From Rhizobium sp. BT03 (GTDB lineage Bacteria > Pseudomonadota > Alphaproteobacteria > Rhizobiales > Rhizobiaceae), in assembly GCF_030053155.1 (NCBI RefSeq), contig NZ_CP125640.1, positions 868,001 to 932,000 of the forward strand: 64,000 bases of DNA, read 5' to 3'. The notes under the pieces are model-generated. The model had not been told where the DNA came from. It worked only from the letters and a program-made list of their open reading frames with translations, and ran no database searches. The position numbers were made by a program, and so were the translations under genes. This document shows, in pieces, positions 8,462-18,177 of this stretch. Position 1 is the stretch's first letter. Every line of letters starts with the position of its first letter.

Positions 8462-8692
8462 GGCTTTGCAGCACCGAGCCCAGACGCGCTCCGTCGGCAA
8501 AACCGTCAAGACCGGCCAATCGTCCCGGCCTTTGATCACGATCAATGAATTAGGCTGCTGCTTCGGTCACAGTTTTCCGGCCGTAAGACTATCTGCGCCG
8601 CAACATTACCGGCTGCCGTCAGCTTGCCATTTCATGCTCCGATAGCAGGCGGTAACAGCCGGCTATGATCTTCACCAAGTGGGGAGCAGTCC

Positions 8693-9367
8693 ATGACTTC
8701 GAACCCTATCGGTCGTATCACCAATATCATCGATCCCGGCGATGCGCTCGGCGAGGTCCTTTTCGGATTGATCATGGCGCTGACGTGGACGGTCGGTTCG
8801 AGGCTGGTTTTTGAAAAGGAAGGGCTGGATGTCCGCGATCTGATCGTCGCGACGATCGGCTGCAACGTCGCTTGGGGGATCATTGACGCCGTCTTGTTCT
8901 TCCTGGGCACGACGTTTTACAAAAGCAGGCGGCTGCGGCTTTTTCGGCAGATCAAAACCGCCAGAAGCGAATCTGCGGCGCTGACGGTGCTTGCGAAGGA
9001 ATTCCCGATAGCGGAGGCACCGTTCTCTGCAAAGGGTGCCGACGCGGACGCACTCTATCGATCGCTCCTGACGCTCGCATGCCGGGCCGATCCTGTGAAG
9101 GCGTCCCTCCCGAAACGAGATCTGTTGGCCGCAATCGCGGTCTTCGTTCTGGTCTCCGCCACCGCCATTCCGGCGGTGATCCCTTTCCTTCTCATCGACA
9201 GTGAGCACCTTGCCCTCAGAACCAGCAACCTGTTTCTCATCACGCTGCTGTTTGTGACGGGCTATGCGTGGGCGAGGTTTTCAGGAGGCAGGCCTTTTTA
9301 TGCCGGGATGACGATGACTTGTCTCGGCTTGCTGCTGGTTGCAATAGCGATCGCGCTTGGCGGCTGA
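8693..9367 (+). CDS. VIT1/CCC1-like integral membrane protein
   Basis: A 224-residue membrane protein. Two N-terminal segments (GEVLFGLIMALTWTVG and the region around CNVAWGIIDAVLFFLG) resemble the start of the VIT/CCC1 iron-manganese transporter family, then comes a soluble loop of about 75 residues and three more membrane segments to the C-terminus. GGGGAG seven bases before the ATG supports the start. It converges with rarA, leaving 33 bp between the stops. Metal transport is only suggested by family similarity; no metal-binding loop motif is obvious. Confidence 0.7.
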   Translation: MTSNPIGRITNIIDPGDALGEVLFGLIMALTWTVGSRLVFEKEGLDVRDLIVATIGCNVAWGIIDAVLFFLGTTFYKSRRLRLFRQIKTARSESAALTVLAKEFPIAEAPFSAKGADADALYRSLLTLACRADPVKASLPKRDLLAAIAVFVLVSATAIPAVIPFLLIDSEHLALRTSNLFLITLLFVTGYAWARFSGGRPFYAGMTMTCLGLLLVAIAIALGG

Positions 9368-9400
9368 ACCCCGTTCGCCAATCGAACAGGCCCGGACGCG

Positions 9401-10717
9401 TCAGCGCGGCTTGCGCTCCTTGCGGAGCTTGTCCCACCATTCCAGCCGCTTGCGGATATCGCGTTCGAAACCGCGCTCCGGCGGATCGTAGAAGGTCTGG
9501 CGGCCCATTTTCTCCGGGAAGTAATCCTGGCCGGAAAAGGCGTCCGGTTCATCGTGATCGTAGCGGTAGCCGTCGCCGTAACCTTCGCCCTTCATCAGCT
9601 TGGTCGGCGCATTGAGGATATGCTTCGGTGGAAGCAGCGAGCCGTTCTGCTTGGCGGCCTGGCTTGCCGCCTTGAAGGCGGTGTAGACGGCATTCGATTT
9701 CGGCGCGGTGGCGAGATAGACGCAGGCCTGGGCCAGCGCCAGTTCCCCTTCCGGGGAACCGAGATACTCATAGGCATCCTTGGCGGCGTTGCAGATCACC
9801 AGTGCCTGCGGATCGGCAAGGCCGATATCCTCCACCGCCATGCGCACCAGCCGCCGGCCGAGATAGAGCGGATCCTCGCCGGCATCGAACATGCGGGCGA
9901 GATAATAAAGGGCGGCGTCGGGGTCCGAGCCGCGCACGGATTTGTGCAGCGCCGAGATCAGATTGTAATGGCCGTCCTGCGCCTTGTCATAGACCGGGGC
10001 GCGGCGCTGGACGATGCGCGTCAGGCCTTCGGTATCGAAACTCTCACCTTCGCGTGCGGCGCGCCAGACCTCTTCGGCAAGCGTCAGCACCGCGCGGCCG
10101 TCACCGTCTGCCATGCGGATCAGGCTGACGCGCGCTTCCTCCGTCAGCGGCAGCGGCTTCTGCTCGATCGCCTCGGCGCGCTTCAGCAATTCCTCCAGGC
10201 TCTCCTCGTCATGCGACTTGAAGGTCAGCACACGGGCGCGCGACAGCAGAGCGGCGTTGAGCTCGAAGGACGGGTTTTCAGTGGTGGCGCCGACGAGGAT
10301 GACGGTGCCGTCCTCCATAACAGGCAGGAAACTGTCCTGTTGGGCGCGGTTGAAACGGTGGATCTCGTCGACGAAGAGCAGCGTCTGGCGGCCGTCCATA
10401 CGGCGCAGACGGGCAGTCTCGAACACCTTTTTCAGGTCGGCGACACCTGAGAAAATCGCCGAAATCTGCTCGAAAGCCAGCCCCGCCTCGCCCGACAGCA
10501 GCCGCGCCACCGTCGTCTTGCCGGTGCCGGGCGGGCCCCAGAAGATCATCGAGCCGAGCGAGCCGCTTTCGATCATTCTTTTCAGCACACCGTCCTCACC
10601 GGTCAGATGTTCCTGACCGGTGACATCGGCAAGCGTCTTCGGCCGCAGCCGGTCGGCAAGCGGCCGCCTGGCGGCGACCTCTTCCGGAACACGCGGCGCG
10701 AAGAGATCATTGCTCAT
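9401..10717 (-). CDS. rarA: Replication-associated recombination protein A, AAA+ ATPase
   Basis: RarA (MgsA), 438 residues, a clamp-loader-like AAA+ ATPase acting at stalled replication forks. Walker A is GPPGTGKTT, Walker B LLFVDEIHRFN, sensor region GATTENPSFELNAALLSR; the C-terminal half (HYNLISALHKSVRGSDPDAA onward) is the conserved tetramerisation region. The start codon overlaps the stop of the upstream protease gene by four bases (ATGA), a pairing that is often seen in alphaproteobacteria. Confidence 0.96.
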   Translation of the reverse strand: MSNDLFAPRVPEEVAARRPLADRLRPKTLADVTGQEHLTGEDGVLKRMIESGSLGSMIFWGPPGTGKTTVARLLSGEAGLAFEQISAIFSGVADLKKVFETARLRRMDGRQTLLFVDEIHRFNRAQQDSFLPVMEDGTVILVGATTENPSFELNAALLSRARVLTFKSHDEESLEELLKRAEAIEQKPLPLTEEARVSLIRMADGDGRAVLTLAEEVWRAAREGESFDTEGLTRIVQRRAPVYDKAQDGHYNLISALHKSVRGSDPDAALYYLARMFDAGEDPLYLGRRLVRMAVEDIGLADPQALVICNAAKDAYEYLGSPEGELALAQACVYLATAPKSNAVYTAFKAASQAAKQNGSLLPPKHILNAPTKLMKGEGYGDGYRYDHDEPDAFSGQDYFPEKMGRQTFYDPPERGFERDIRKRLEWWDKLRKERKPR

Positions 10718-12117
10718 CGGAAGAACTGCCGGATGCGCTGACCGTCGCGTTCGATCTCCACCCGCCAGAGGCCGGGGTCGCTATCGGCGATTTCGGACAG
10801 GTCACTGGTGGTCTTCACATCGGTGCCGTTGATCGAGACGATGATATCCTTCGGCTCGAAGCCGAGACGAGCGGCCGGCGAATCCTCCTTGACCTCGGAG
10901 ACAACGACACCTGCCGATTCCGGCGGCATGCGCAGCTCGTCGGCGACCCGTGGCGACAGGTTCTCGACGACAGCGCCGCTGAAGGGGGTGCGTCCGCCGA
11001 TGGTGCGCTGATCGCGCGGCGAGGTTTCCGGGGCGCGATCGAGCGTCAACGGCAGTTGCTCCTCGCGGCCATTCTCGACGACGGTGAGCTTGACCGACTT
11101 GCCGAGACCGGCCGTCGTCAGCCGGTACAGCAGCGCATCCGGATGTTCGACCGAAATACCGTCGACAGCGGTGACGATTTCACCGGCCTTCAGCCCGGCC
11201 TTGGCGGCCGGGCCGCCTTCCGAAACCTTGACGACGAGCGCGCCGCGAACCTTGTTCAGCCCCAGCGATTCGGCCACCTCAGAGGTCACGGCGTCGAAGC
11301 TTGCGCCGACATAGGGCCGCTCGAAAGATTTGACGCCGGCGTCGGCCGAAGCGAGGAAGACCTTGACCAGATTGGCGGGGATGGCGAAGCCGATGCCGTT
11401 CGAGCCGCCGCCGCGCGAGAAGATTGCCGTGTTGATGCCGATCAGCTCGCCTTTCATGTTCATCAACGCGCCGCCGGAATTGCCGGGATTGATCGAGGCG
11501 TCGGTCTGGATGAAGAAGCCGAACTCGTTCCTGACCACCTGGTTGCGGGCAAGAGCCGAGACGATGCCGCTCGTCACCGTCTGGCCGACGCCGAAGGGGT
11601 TGCCGATCGCCAGCACGAGATCGCCGACCTCGACGGCATCGGAATTGCCGATCGGCAATGTCGGGAAACTTTCCTTGGTGTCGATCTTCAGCACGGCAAG
11701 ATCGACACGGTCATCCCGCAGCACCACCTTGCAGGGGAATTCGCGCCCATCCGGCAGCGCGACCTTGATGTCGTCGGCGCCTTCGACGACGTGATTGTTG
11801 GTCACGACAGTGCCGTTCGCCTCGACGATGACGCCGGAACCGAGCGAGGACTGCTTCTCCGAGCGATTCGGCATCTGCTGGCCGAAGAACTGCTCGAAGA
11901 AGGGGTCGCCGGCAAAGGGCGACTGCCGCCGGACGGTCTTTTCCGCATAGACATTGACGACGGCGCCCGACGTCTGTTTGACGAGCGGGGCGAAAGAGAG
12001 CTGCATCTGCATCTGGCTCTCGGGTACGGTCTTTGCGGTCTGTGCATTGGCCGCTGCCGGCAGAACGAGCATGAGAGCGAATAGCGAGACGGAGGCGCGC
12101 TTGAACAGGCCTTGCAT
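10714..12117 (-). CDS. degQ: Do/DegQ-like periplasmic serine protease with two PDZ domains
   Basis: A 467-residue HtrA-family protease/chaperone that degrades or refolds damaged exported proteins. Signal peptide at residues 1-25 (ending AAANAQ). Trypsin-like domain with His109 (TNNHVVEGAD), Asp139 (DRVDLAVLKI) and Ser214 (NPGNSGGAL). Two PDZ domains follow (about 270-360 and 375-465). A Q-rich linker after the signal peptide (ESQMQMQLSF) corresponds to the LA-loop side. Translationally coupled to rarA downstream. It could equally be called degP; the symbol is by length and domain layout only. Confidence 0.92.
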   Translation of the reverse strand: MQGLFKRASVSLFALMLVLPAAANAQTAKTVPESQMQMQLSFAPLVKQTSGAVVNVYAEKTVRRQSPFAGDPFFEQFFGQQMPNRSEKQSSLGSGVIVEANGTVVTNNHVVEGADDIKVALPDGREFPCKVVLRDDRVDLAVLKIDTKESFPTLPIGNSDAVEVGDLVLAIGNPFGVGQTVTSGIVSALARNQVVRNEFGFFIQTDASINPGNSGGALMNMKGELIGINTAIFSRGGGSNGIGFAIPANLVKVFLASADAGVKSFERPYVGASFDAVTSEVAESLGLNKVRGALVVKVSEGGPAAKAGLKAGEIVTAVDGISVEHPDALLYRLTTAGLGKSVKLTVVENGREEQLPLTLDRAPETSPRDQRTIGGRTPFSGAVVENLSPRVADELRMPPESAGVVVSEVKEDSPAARLGFEPKDIIVSINGTDVKTTSDLSEIADSDPGLWRVEIERDGQRIRQFFR

Positions 12118-12152
12118 GGGTATCCCTTTTGAATCTTCTTGAGCAGCGTTTT

Positions 12153-12202
12153 AGAGCATGATGCCGAAAAGTGTGAGCGGTTTTCGGACGACATCATGCT
12201 CT
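12153..12202. repeat. Rhizobial intergenic palindrome (RIME-like), copy A
   Basis: Inverted repeat with arms AGAGCATGATG (12153-12163) and CATCATGCTCT (12192-12202) around an inner stem CCGAAAA...TTTTCGG. Read on the minus strand, its centre contains AAAACCGCTCACACTTTT, the same core seen near 15375 and 60150. Confidence 0.8.
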
Positions 12203-12216
12203 AACTATTCAATTGC

Positions 12217-12264
12217 GAACAGGATTCAGATTTTAGGCCGAACCGGCCTAAAATCATCCTGTTC
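12217..12264. repeat. Intergenic palindrome, copy B
   Basis: Nested inverted repeat: outer arms GAACAGGAT / ATCCTGTTC and inner arms GATTTTAGGCCG / CGGCCTAAAATC. It directly follows palindrome A in the gap between the protease gene and the YkvA-like gene. A degenerate relative appears at 37284-37320. Confidence 0.7.
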
Positions 12265-12376
12265 TGCGGCCCGACGCTAGAAAGGAAAGAGGGCGGAAGC
12301 ATGGAAAAATAAGGCAGAGATGACCTCATGAGACGGCGCTCGAAGCCTTTGCGAATTCGATTCAGGAAATTTGGCC

Positions 12377-12757
12377 ATGCAACTGATATCAAAAGCCAAA
12401 ATCTGGGCGAAGTCACTGAAGCGTGACATCGTCGCCCTATGGCTTGCCGCCCGGAATCCACGCGTGCCCTGGCATGCGAAAGCGGTGGCGGGCGCCGTTG
12501 CAGCCTATGCGCTGTCGCCCGTCGATCTCATCCCCGATTTCATTCCCGTGCTTGGTTATCTCGACGATCTCATCATCGTGCCGCTCGGCATCCTGCTGGC
12601 GACGCGGCTCGTTCCGCCCGACTTGATGAGCGAGCTTCGCGAGGAAGCCGCAAGACGCATCGAACGCCCTTCCGGCCGGAGCGGCCTGATCTTCATCCTT
12701 GCCGTCTGGTTCATCTGCATCATCTTTCTGGCTCTGGCGGTGCGCAAGCTGGTCTGA
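12377..12757 (+). CDS. YkvA family (DUF1232) membrane protein
   Basis: A 126-residue protein with the DUF1232 signature AYALSPVDLIPDFIPVLGYLDDLIIVPLGI (read in two parts: AYALSPVDLIPDFIPVLGY and LDDLIIVPLGI) and a C-terminal membrane segment GLIFILAVWFICIIFLALAV. Proteins of this family are small membrane proteins of unknown function. The ATG at 12377 is preferred to the TTG two codons earlier. The next gene starts 24 bp downstream and may be cotranscribed. Confidence 0.88.
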   Translation: MQLISKAKIWAKSLKRDIVALWLAARNPRVPWHAKAVAGAVAAYALSPVDLIPDFIPVLGYLDDLIIVPLGILLATRLVPPDLMSELREEAARRIERPSGRSGLIFILAVWFICIIFLALAVRKLV

Positions 12758-12781
12758 TCAGCGGCAAGGAGACTTTGAATA

Positions 12782-13132
12782 ATGACGACGAAAGCGATAG
12801 CGACGGTCCTTGGTTTTACAATCCTTGCCTTGACGTCGGGTATGGCGCAGGCGGCGAGCTTCGACTGCGATGCGAAGGAATTGAAGCCGGATGAAAAGGC
12901 GATCTGCGACAACCGCGCGCTCAACGATGCCGACGTGAAGATGGTGACGACCTTCGAGCTGCTCTCCGGCCTGCTGGCGATGGGCTCGCGCGGGACATTG
13001 CAGGACGAGCAGACCGCCTGGCTGAAGAAGCGGCAGGAATGCGCGGCGGACGCTGCCTGTATCAAGGCCGCCTATGACGAGCGGCTGAAGCAGCTCGGCG
13101 AGACCTATAAAAACATCAACCGGCCGCTTTGA
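12782..13132 (+). CDS. LprI-like (DUF1311) exported protein
   Basis: A 116-residue protein with a signal peptide (MTTKAIATVLGFTILALTSG, cleavage after AQA) and a mature part with four cysteines (FDCDAKELKPDEKAICDN and ECAADAACIKAAYDERL) in the spacing of the lysozyme-inhibitor LprI-like family. It probably acts in the periplasm. AAGGAG lies ten or so bases upstream of the ATG. The stop codon sits inside the loop of a perfect hairpin that may end transcription. Inhibition of lysozyme is inferred from family only. Confidence 0.8.
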   Translation: MTTKAIATVLGFTILALTSGMAQAASFDCDAKELKPDEKAICDNRALNDADVKMVTTFELLSGLLAMGSRGTLQDEQTAWLKKRQECAADAACIKAAYDERLKQLGETYKNINRPL

Positions 13133-13143
13133 AAGCGGCCGGT
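13119..13143 (+). terminator. Hairpin over the stop codon of the LprI-like gene
   Basis: Perfect inverted repeat ACCGGCCGCTTT / AAAGCGGCCGGT whose loop side contains the TGA stop. It lies between converging genes, so it may terminate in either direction, although there is no long T tract. Confidence 0.45.
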
Positions 13144-13190
13144 CTTGAGCAGCTGACTCTTGATCAGCGGGTAGTAGGTTCGACCAGTTG

Positions 13191-15029
13191 TTAGCGGGCG
13201 TTCAGATCCCGCACGGCGCCGCGGTCGGCGCTGGTGGCGAAGGCAGCATAGGCCTTCAGCGCCGTCGTGACGTTGCGCTTGCGCACTTCTGTGGGCTGCC
13301 AGCCCTTGGCGTCCTGCTCGGCGCGGCGGGCGGCAAGTTCGGTCTCGTCGATGCGCAGGCTGATCGTGCGGTTCGGGATGTCGATGTCGATCATGTCGCC
13401 TTCGCGCACCAGGCCGATCGTGCCGCCATTTGCCGCTTCCGGCGAGGCGTGGCCGATCGAGAGGCCCGAGGTGCCGCCGGAGAAGCGGCCGTCGGTGATG
13501 AGCGCACAGGCCTTGCCGAGGCCCTTCGACTTCAGATAGCTCGTTGGATACAGCATTTCCTGCATGCCGGGGCCGCCCTTCGGGCCTTCGTAACGGATGA
13601 CGACGACGTCGCCAGCCTTGACCTCGTTGGCGAGGATCGCCTTGACGGAGGCATCCTGGCTTTCGAAGACGCGGGCCGGGCCTGAGAATTTCAGGATCGA
13701 TTCATCAACGCCGGCCGTCTTGACGATGCAGCCGTCGACCGCGAGATTGCCCTTGAGCACGGCAAGGCCACCATCCTTGGAGAACGGATTTTCGACCGAG
13801 CGGATGACGCCGTTCTGGCGGTCGGTATCGAGTTCGTCCCAGCGGGCCTCCTGGCTGAAGGCGACCTGGGTCGGGATGCCGCCGGGCGCGGCGCGGTAAA
13901 AGTTGCGGACGGTTTCGCTGTTGGTGCGGGTGATGTCCCAGCGGTCGATCGCATCGCCCAGCGTCTCGGCATGCACGGTCGGGCAATCGCGGTTCAAGAG
14001 ACCGCCCTTCTCGAGCTCGCCGAGGATCGACATGATGCCGCCGGCGCGGTGCACGTCTTCCATATGAACATCGCTCTTTGCAGGTGCGACCTTCGACAGG
14101 CACGGCACCCGGCGCGACAGCGCGTCGATATCGGCCATGGTGAAATCGATCTCGCCTTCATGGGCGGCGGCAAGGATGTGGAGGACCGTGTTGGTCGAAC
14201 CGCCCATCGCGATGTCGAGCGCCATGGCATTCTCGAAGGCCTGCTTGGAGGCGATGGTGCGCGGCAGCGCCTTGATATCGTCCTGCTCGTAATAGCGGCG
14301 GGCGAGATCGACGATCAGGTGACCGGCCTCGACGAAGAGACGCTTGCGGTCGGCGTGGGTGGCGAGCGTCGAGCCGTTGCCGGGCAGCGACAGGCCGAGC
14401 GCCTCCGTCAGGCAGTTCATCGAATTGGCGGTGAACATGCCGGAGCAGGAGCCGCAGGTCGGACAGGCCGAGCGCTCGATGGTCTGGACATCCTCATCGC
14501 TGATCTTTTCATCGGCTGCGGCGACCATGGCATCGACGAGGTCGAGTGCATGGGTCTTGCCGTGCAGCACGACCTTGCCCGCTTCCATCGGGCCGCCGGA
14601 GACGAAGACGGTGGGGATGTTGAGGCGCAGCGACGCCATCAGCATGCCGGGAGTGATCTTGTCGCAGTTGGAGATGCAGACCATGGCATCGGCGCAATGG
14701 GCATTGACCATGTATTCGACGCTGTCGGCAATGAGCTCGCGCGAGGGCAGCGAGTAGAGCATGCCGTCATGGCCCATGGCGATGCCGTCGTCGACGGCGA
14801 TCGTGTTGAATTCCTTGGCGACACCGCCCGCCGCCTCGATTTCGCGGGCGACGAGCTGGCCGAGATCCTTCAGGTGCACGTGGCCGGGCACGAACTGGGT
14901 GAAGGAATTCACAACCGCAATGATCGGCTTGCCGAAATCCGAATCCTTCATACCCGTGGCGCGCCAAAGGCCGCGGGCACCTGCCATATTGCGGCCGTGG
15001 GTCGTGGTTCTCGAACGGTAAGCTGGCAT
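13191..15029 (-). CDS. ilvD: Dihydroxy-acid dehydratase
   Basis: IlvD, 612 residues, dehydrates 2,3-dihydroxy-isovalerate and -methylvalerate in valine, isoleucine and leucine synthesis. Cluster cysteines are seen in [19 protein letters not shown] and [18 protein letters not shown], with further motifs [12 protein letters not shown] and [20 protein letters not shown]. The start at 15029 ([20 protein letters not shown]) matches the family; an in-frame ATG at 15098 would add 23 residues not found in IlvD proteins. Upstream there is a 438-bp gap. Confidence 0.97.
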   Translation of the reverse strand: MPAYRSRTTTHGRNMAGARGLWRATGMKDSDFGKPIIAVVNSFTQFVPGHVHLKDLGQLVAREIEAAGGVAKEFNTIAVDDGIAMGHDGMLYSLPSRELIADSVEYMVNAHCADAMVCISNCDKITPGMLMASLRLNIPTVFVSGGPMEAGKVVLHGKTHALDLVDAMVAAADEKISDEDVQTIERSACPTCGSCSGMFTANSMNCLTEALGLSLPGNGSTLATHADRKRLFVEAGHLIVDLARRYYEQDDIKALPRTIASKQAFENAMALDIAMGGSTNTVLHILAAAHEGEIDFTMADIDALSRRVPCLSKVAPAKSDVHMEDVHRAGGIMSILGELEKGGLLNRDCPTVHAETLGDAIDRWDITRTNSETVRNFYRAAPGGIPTQVAFSQEARWDELDTDRQNGVIRSVENPFSKDGGLAVLKGNLAVDGCIVKTAGVDESILKFSGPARVFESQDASVKAILANEVKAGDVVVIRYEGPKGGPGMQEMLYPTSYLKSKGLGKACALITDGRFSGGTSGLSIGHASPEAANGGTIGLVREGDMIDIDIPNRTISLRIDETELAARRAEQDAKGWQPTEVRKRNVTTALKAYAAFATSADRGAVRDLNAR

Positions 15030-15467
15030 CGGTGTCTTCCTCGACGTGTCGGAGATCATCAGGCGAAGCGGGGCGGCATTGAGCCTGCGGCCGGGCAACG
15101 CTGCTTTTTGGAATTGTCCTAATCCAATCGGCGGGAGCTGTCACTACCGGCAAGGCCAAATCCGGTACGCTGCCGAGAGAAGCGCCTTGAGCGCCATTGG
15201 TGATATACGGTTCGGCGCGGGGTTCGGTTACAGCCTATTCCATCACAGGCGAACACAAAAAATTGGCTTCCCGTCGGTGATATTCAAGGCATAGACAATA
15301 AAGCGCGTCGCGATCTTTCAAATTCGCTCCCCGCGCTTTAGGTCTTTGTTTTTACGCATGTCGTTATCGCAAAACCGCTGCACACTTTTGCGCGAATGCT
15401 TTAATCCGAACATGCGGGCGGTTCGTTTAAGAACTATATTGAAAAATCCGCCCTGGAGGTTTTCGAC
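15030..15467. other. Intergenic region between ilvD and msrP
   Basis: Divergent promoter region. From 15030 to 15298 nothing specific is recognised: no leader peptide with branched-chain codons and no T-box were found. From 15299 on there is a repeat element (listed separately). GGAGG at about 15456 is the ribosome binding site of msrP. Confidence 0.6.
15299..15410. repeat. Composite rhizobial intergenic repeat, copy C
   Basis: Two joined units. The first (15299-15340) is a 42-bp palindrome with arms TAAAGCGCG / CGCGCTTTA, matching a 42-bp unit at 56647-56688. The second (about 15342-15410) has TTTGTTTTTACGC followed by an inner stem CGCAAAA...TTTTGCG with core AAAACCGCTGCACACTTTT, shared with copies near 12180 and 60150. 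Confidence 0.75.
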
Positions 15468-16415
15468 ATGCCAAGCTATCGCCCCCCGAAGATCGCGTCG
15501 TCGGAGATCACGCCGCGCCAGCTCTATGTGCGCCGCCGTGAATTCCTCGGCGCTGCGGCGCTCGGCGCCATGGCGCTCTACGGCGCCGGCAAGGCGAGCG
15601 CGGCCGCGCTTTCCGCCGTCGGGAGCGAGTACAAGGTCGACGAAAAGCCGACGCCGCTCAAGGACGTCACCACCTACAATAATTTCTATGAATTCGGCCT
15701 AGACAAGGCCGATCCCGCAGCGAATTCCGGCAATTTCAAGCCGCTGCCCTGGACGGTCAAGGTCGACGGCATGGTCAACAAACCTGGCACCTTCGACCTC
15801 GAGGCGCTGATGAAGGAATTCCCGATCGAGGAGCGCACCTATCGCATGCGCTGCGTCGAGGCCTGGTCGATGGTCATTCCCTGGGACGGCTTTCCGCTGG
15901 CATCGCTGCTCGACAAGGTGGAGCCGCTCGGCAGCGCCAAATATGTCGCCTTCGAAACCATCGTGCGGCCGGACGAAATGCCGGGGCAGAAGGGTTTCTT
16001 CCAGTCGCTCGACTGGCCCTATGTCGAGGGCTTGCGCCTCGACGAGGCGCGCCATCCGCTGACGCTGCTTGCCGTCGGGCTCTATGGCGAAACGCTGCCG
16101 AACCAGAACGGCGCGCCGATCCGCCTCGTCGTGCCGTGGAAATACGGCTTCAAGGGGATCAAGTCGATCGTCAGGATCACGCTCACCGACCAGCAGCCGA
16201 AGAATACCTGGCAGGTGACCAATCCGCAGGAATATGGCTTCTACGCCAACGTCAATCCTGAAGTCGACCATCCGCGCTGGAGCCAGGCGAGCGAGCGGCG
16301 CATCGGCGAAAGCGGCTTCTTCGGCGCCAGCCGCCACCCCACTCTGCCCTTCAACGGCTATGCCGACGAGGTGGCGAGCCTCTATGCCGGCATGGATCTG
16401 AAGGCGAATTTCTGA
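15468..16415 (+). CDS. msrP: Protein-methionine-sulfoxide reductase catalytic subunit MsrP
   Basis: MsrP (YedY), 315 residues, a periplasmic molybdopterin enzyme that repairs oxidised methionine in envelope proteins. A twin-arginine signal is present ([19 protein letters not shown]), and the Mo-coordinating cysteine is Cys129 in [20 protein letters not shown]. The C-terminal part keeps [23 protein letters not shown] lies upstream of the ATG. The stop overlaps the start of msrQ by one base (TGATG), so the two subunits are translated together. Confidence 0.96.
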   Translation: MPSYRPPKIASSEITPRQLYVRRREFLGAAALGAMALYGAGKASAAALSAVGSEYKVDEKPTPLKDVTTYNNFYEFGLDKADPAANSGNFKPLPWTVKVDGMVNKPGTFDLEALMKEFPIEERTYRMRCVEAWSMVIPWDGFPLASLLDKVEPLGSAKYVAFETIVRPDEMPGQKGFFQSLDWPYVEGLRLDEARHPLTLLAVGLYGETLPNQNGAPIRLVVPWKYGFKGIKSIVRITLTDQQPKNTWQVTNPQEYGFYANVNPEVDHPRWSQASERRIGESGFFGASRHPTLPFNGYADEVASLYAGMDLKANF

Positions 16416-17071
16416 TGGCGGAATTGTCGCTCGCCATCCCGAAGCGCTGGCAGCCCGCCTCCGTCTGGCTGCTCTATATCGCAGGCCTCGTGCCGGCTGG
16501 CTGGACCTTCTATCTCGGCGCGACCGATCAGCTCGGCGCCGATCCGGTCAAGACCTTCGAGCTCTTCCTCGGCATCTGGACGATCCGCTTCCTGATTCTG
16601 ACACTTGCCGTCTCCCCTGCCCGCGAGTTGTTCGGCTGGAACTACCTGCGCTACCGCCGTGCGCTGGGCTTGCAGACCTTCTACTACGCGCTGATGCATT
16701 TCACCGTCTACATGGTGCTCGACCAGGCGATGGATATCTCCGCCGTCGTCAATGACGTGCTGAAGCGCCCCTTCATCATGTTCGGCATGGCCGGGCTTGC
16801 CATGCTGATTCCGCTGGCGGTGACATCCAATAACCTCTCGATCCGCTGCCTGGGCGCGAACTGGAACTGGCTGCATCGCCTCGTCTACATTGTTGCCGCC
16901 TGCGGGGCGCTGCATTTCGCGCTCTCGACCAAGATCCTCGATCTCGAGCAATATATCTATGTCGGGCTGATCATCGCGCTCATCCTCTACCGCTCGTGGC
17001 GGCCGATCGCCCGCAGCCGGAAAAAAGGCCAGGGCCGGACGCGCAATCGCGCCATGGCGTCGGCTTCGTGA
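16415..17071 (+). CDS. msrQ: Heme-binding membrane subunit MsrQ
   Basis: MsrQ (YedZ), 218 residues, an inner-membrane b-type cytochrome that passes electrons from quinones or flavin to MsrP. About six membrane segments; conserved histidines in YALMHFTVYMVLD, NWNWLHRLVYI and GALHFALS are the likely heme ligands. A basic tail (RSRKKGQGRTRNRA) follows the last segment. It converges with the DUF2809 gene 10 bp away. Confidence 0.94.
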   Translation: MAELSLAIPKRWQPASVWLLYIAGLVPAGWTFYLGATDQLGADPVKTFELFLGIWTIRFLILTLAVSPARELFGWNYLRYRRALGLQTFYYALMHFTVYMVLDQAMDISAVVNDVLKRPFIMFGMAGLAMLIPLAVTSNNLSIRCLGANWNWLHRLVYIVAACGALHFALSTKILDLEQYIYVGLIIALILYRSWRPIARSRKKGQGRTRNRAMASAS

Positions 17072-17081
17072 GACCGTAGGC

Positions 17082-17504
17082 CTACCGGCGATAACCAACC
17101 GCCATCCGACGGGCGGGATCGCAAGCGCAGGCCGCGGCGATCCCGATCGCATAAGCCAGAATGTTCCAGAGCGAAAATATCCGGCCGAGCAGCAGCGCCC
17201 CTGCGGTCGTCAGCCGAAATGCGTCGAGCCAGGGCGTGTGATAGAGCCGGAACAACTCCACCGAGATCGCGATGAACAGCGCCATGGCGGCAATGATTGC
17301 CGGCCGCGACCTTGCGACAAACAGCGCCACAAGCAGATAGACCATCGCGCCCCACAGCGCCGACCCACCATATTTGACGATGATGAAGGGCAGATCGATC
17401 GCGTAGCCGAAACGCCTGAGCGCCAGTCCGAGCACGATCACCACAAGCAGGCCTACGAGGCGAAGGAACTGCGCTTGAGAGCGAGTCTGAATGAATTCGC
17501 GCAA
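17082..17504 (-). CDS. DUF2809 family membrane protein
   Basis: About 140 residues with four predicted membrane segments, for example LRLVGLLVVIVLGLALRRFG, WGAMVYLLVALFVA, IIAAMALFIAISVELFRLYH and LLGRIFSLWNILAYAIGIAA. The motif VELFRLYHTPWLDAFR is typical of DUF2809 (YjgA-like) proteins. Start is uncertain: TTG at 17504 with AGGA nine bases upstream is chosen; longer readings up to 17741 would run across the rplQ terminator and rplQ itself and are not believed. Function unknown. Confidence 0.7.
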   Translation of the reverse strand: MREFIQTRSQAQFLRLVGLLVVIVLGLALRRFGYAIDLPFIIVKYGGSALWGAMVYLLVALFVARSRPAIIAAMALFIAISVELFRLYHTPWLDAFRLTTAGALLLGRIFSLWNILAYAIGIAAACACDPARRMAVGYRR

Positions 17505-17610
17505 TGGAATCAATCCTACAGAGATCAACCGCCGGAGTGTCGAGGCGACCCGGCGAGGTGCTCGCCTGTCGCTGCAGCTTCCACGTTCGTCCACGGCCGA
17601 TGCGCAAACA

Positions 17611-17644
17611 AAAACAGCCGGGCTTTGTGAGCCCGGCTGTTTTA
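17611..17644 (-). terminator. Terminator after rplQ (bidirectional)
   Basis: Strong stem ACAGCCGGGCT / AGCCCGGCTGT flanked by A-rich and T-rich runs on both sides. On the minus strand it is followed by TTTTTG, as expected for the end of the alpha-operon transcript. Confidence 0.85.
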
Positions 17645-17664
17645 TTTCCGACGGAGCGGAAGAC

Positions 17665-18087
17665 TTAAGCGGCGACGGCCTGCTCTTCGGCAGCGACGCG
17701 GGCCTTGTCGGCTGCGCCCTTGGCGAAGGTGTCGCGATCAACGAATTCGATCACGGCCAAAGCGGCATTGTCGCCCTGGCGGAAGCCGGCCTTCATGATG
17801 CGCAGGTAGCCGCCGTTGCGGGTGGCGTAACGCGTTGCGATCGTGTCGAACAGCTTCGAAACGACGGCGGCGTCGCGGATCTGCGAGATCGCCTGGCGAC
17901 GAGCATGCAGGTCTCCGCGCTTGCCGAGCGTGACGAGCTTCTCGACGATCGGACGGATTTCCTTGGCCTTCGGCAGGGTCGTGACGATCTGCTCGTGGGT
18001 GATGAGCGAAGCCGCCATGTTGGCGAACATCGCCTTGCGGTGGCTTGCAGTTCTATTCAGCTTGCGGCCGGCCTTTGCGTGGCGCAT
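17665..18087 (-). CDS. rplQ: 50S ribosomal protein L17
   Basis: L17, 140 residues, binds 23S rRNA near the tunnel exit. The start [20 protein letters not shown] and the motif [20 protein letters not shown] are typical; an alanine- and glutamine-rich C-terminal extension ([15 protein letters not shown]) is common in alphaproteobacteria. It is the last gene of the cluster, 125 bp after rpoA, followed by an intrinsic terminator. Confidence 0.97.
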   Translation of the reverse strand: MRHAKAGRKLNRTASHRKAMFANMAASLITHEQIVTTLPKAKEIRPIVEKLVTLGKRGDLHARRQAISQIRDAAVVSKLFDTIATRYATRNGGYLRIMKAGFRQGDNAALAVIEFVDRDTFAKGAADKARVAAEEQAVAA

Positions 18088-18177
18088 TGCTATTCTCCTT
18101 TAATGCAGTGCCCTTACTTCGTTACCGGGCCTGCCGTTTCCTGGCACATGCAGGCGATCGGCCTGCTGTTTGACGGG

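Noticed and set aside
12371..12376. TTG start two codons ahead of the YkvA-like gene
   Set aside because: ATG at 12377 is the more usual start and the extension adds only two residues.
15030..15298. Leader peptide or T-box upstream of ilvD
   Set aside because: No frame rich in Leu/Ile/Val codons with an adjoining terminator, and no T-box consensus, was found.
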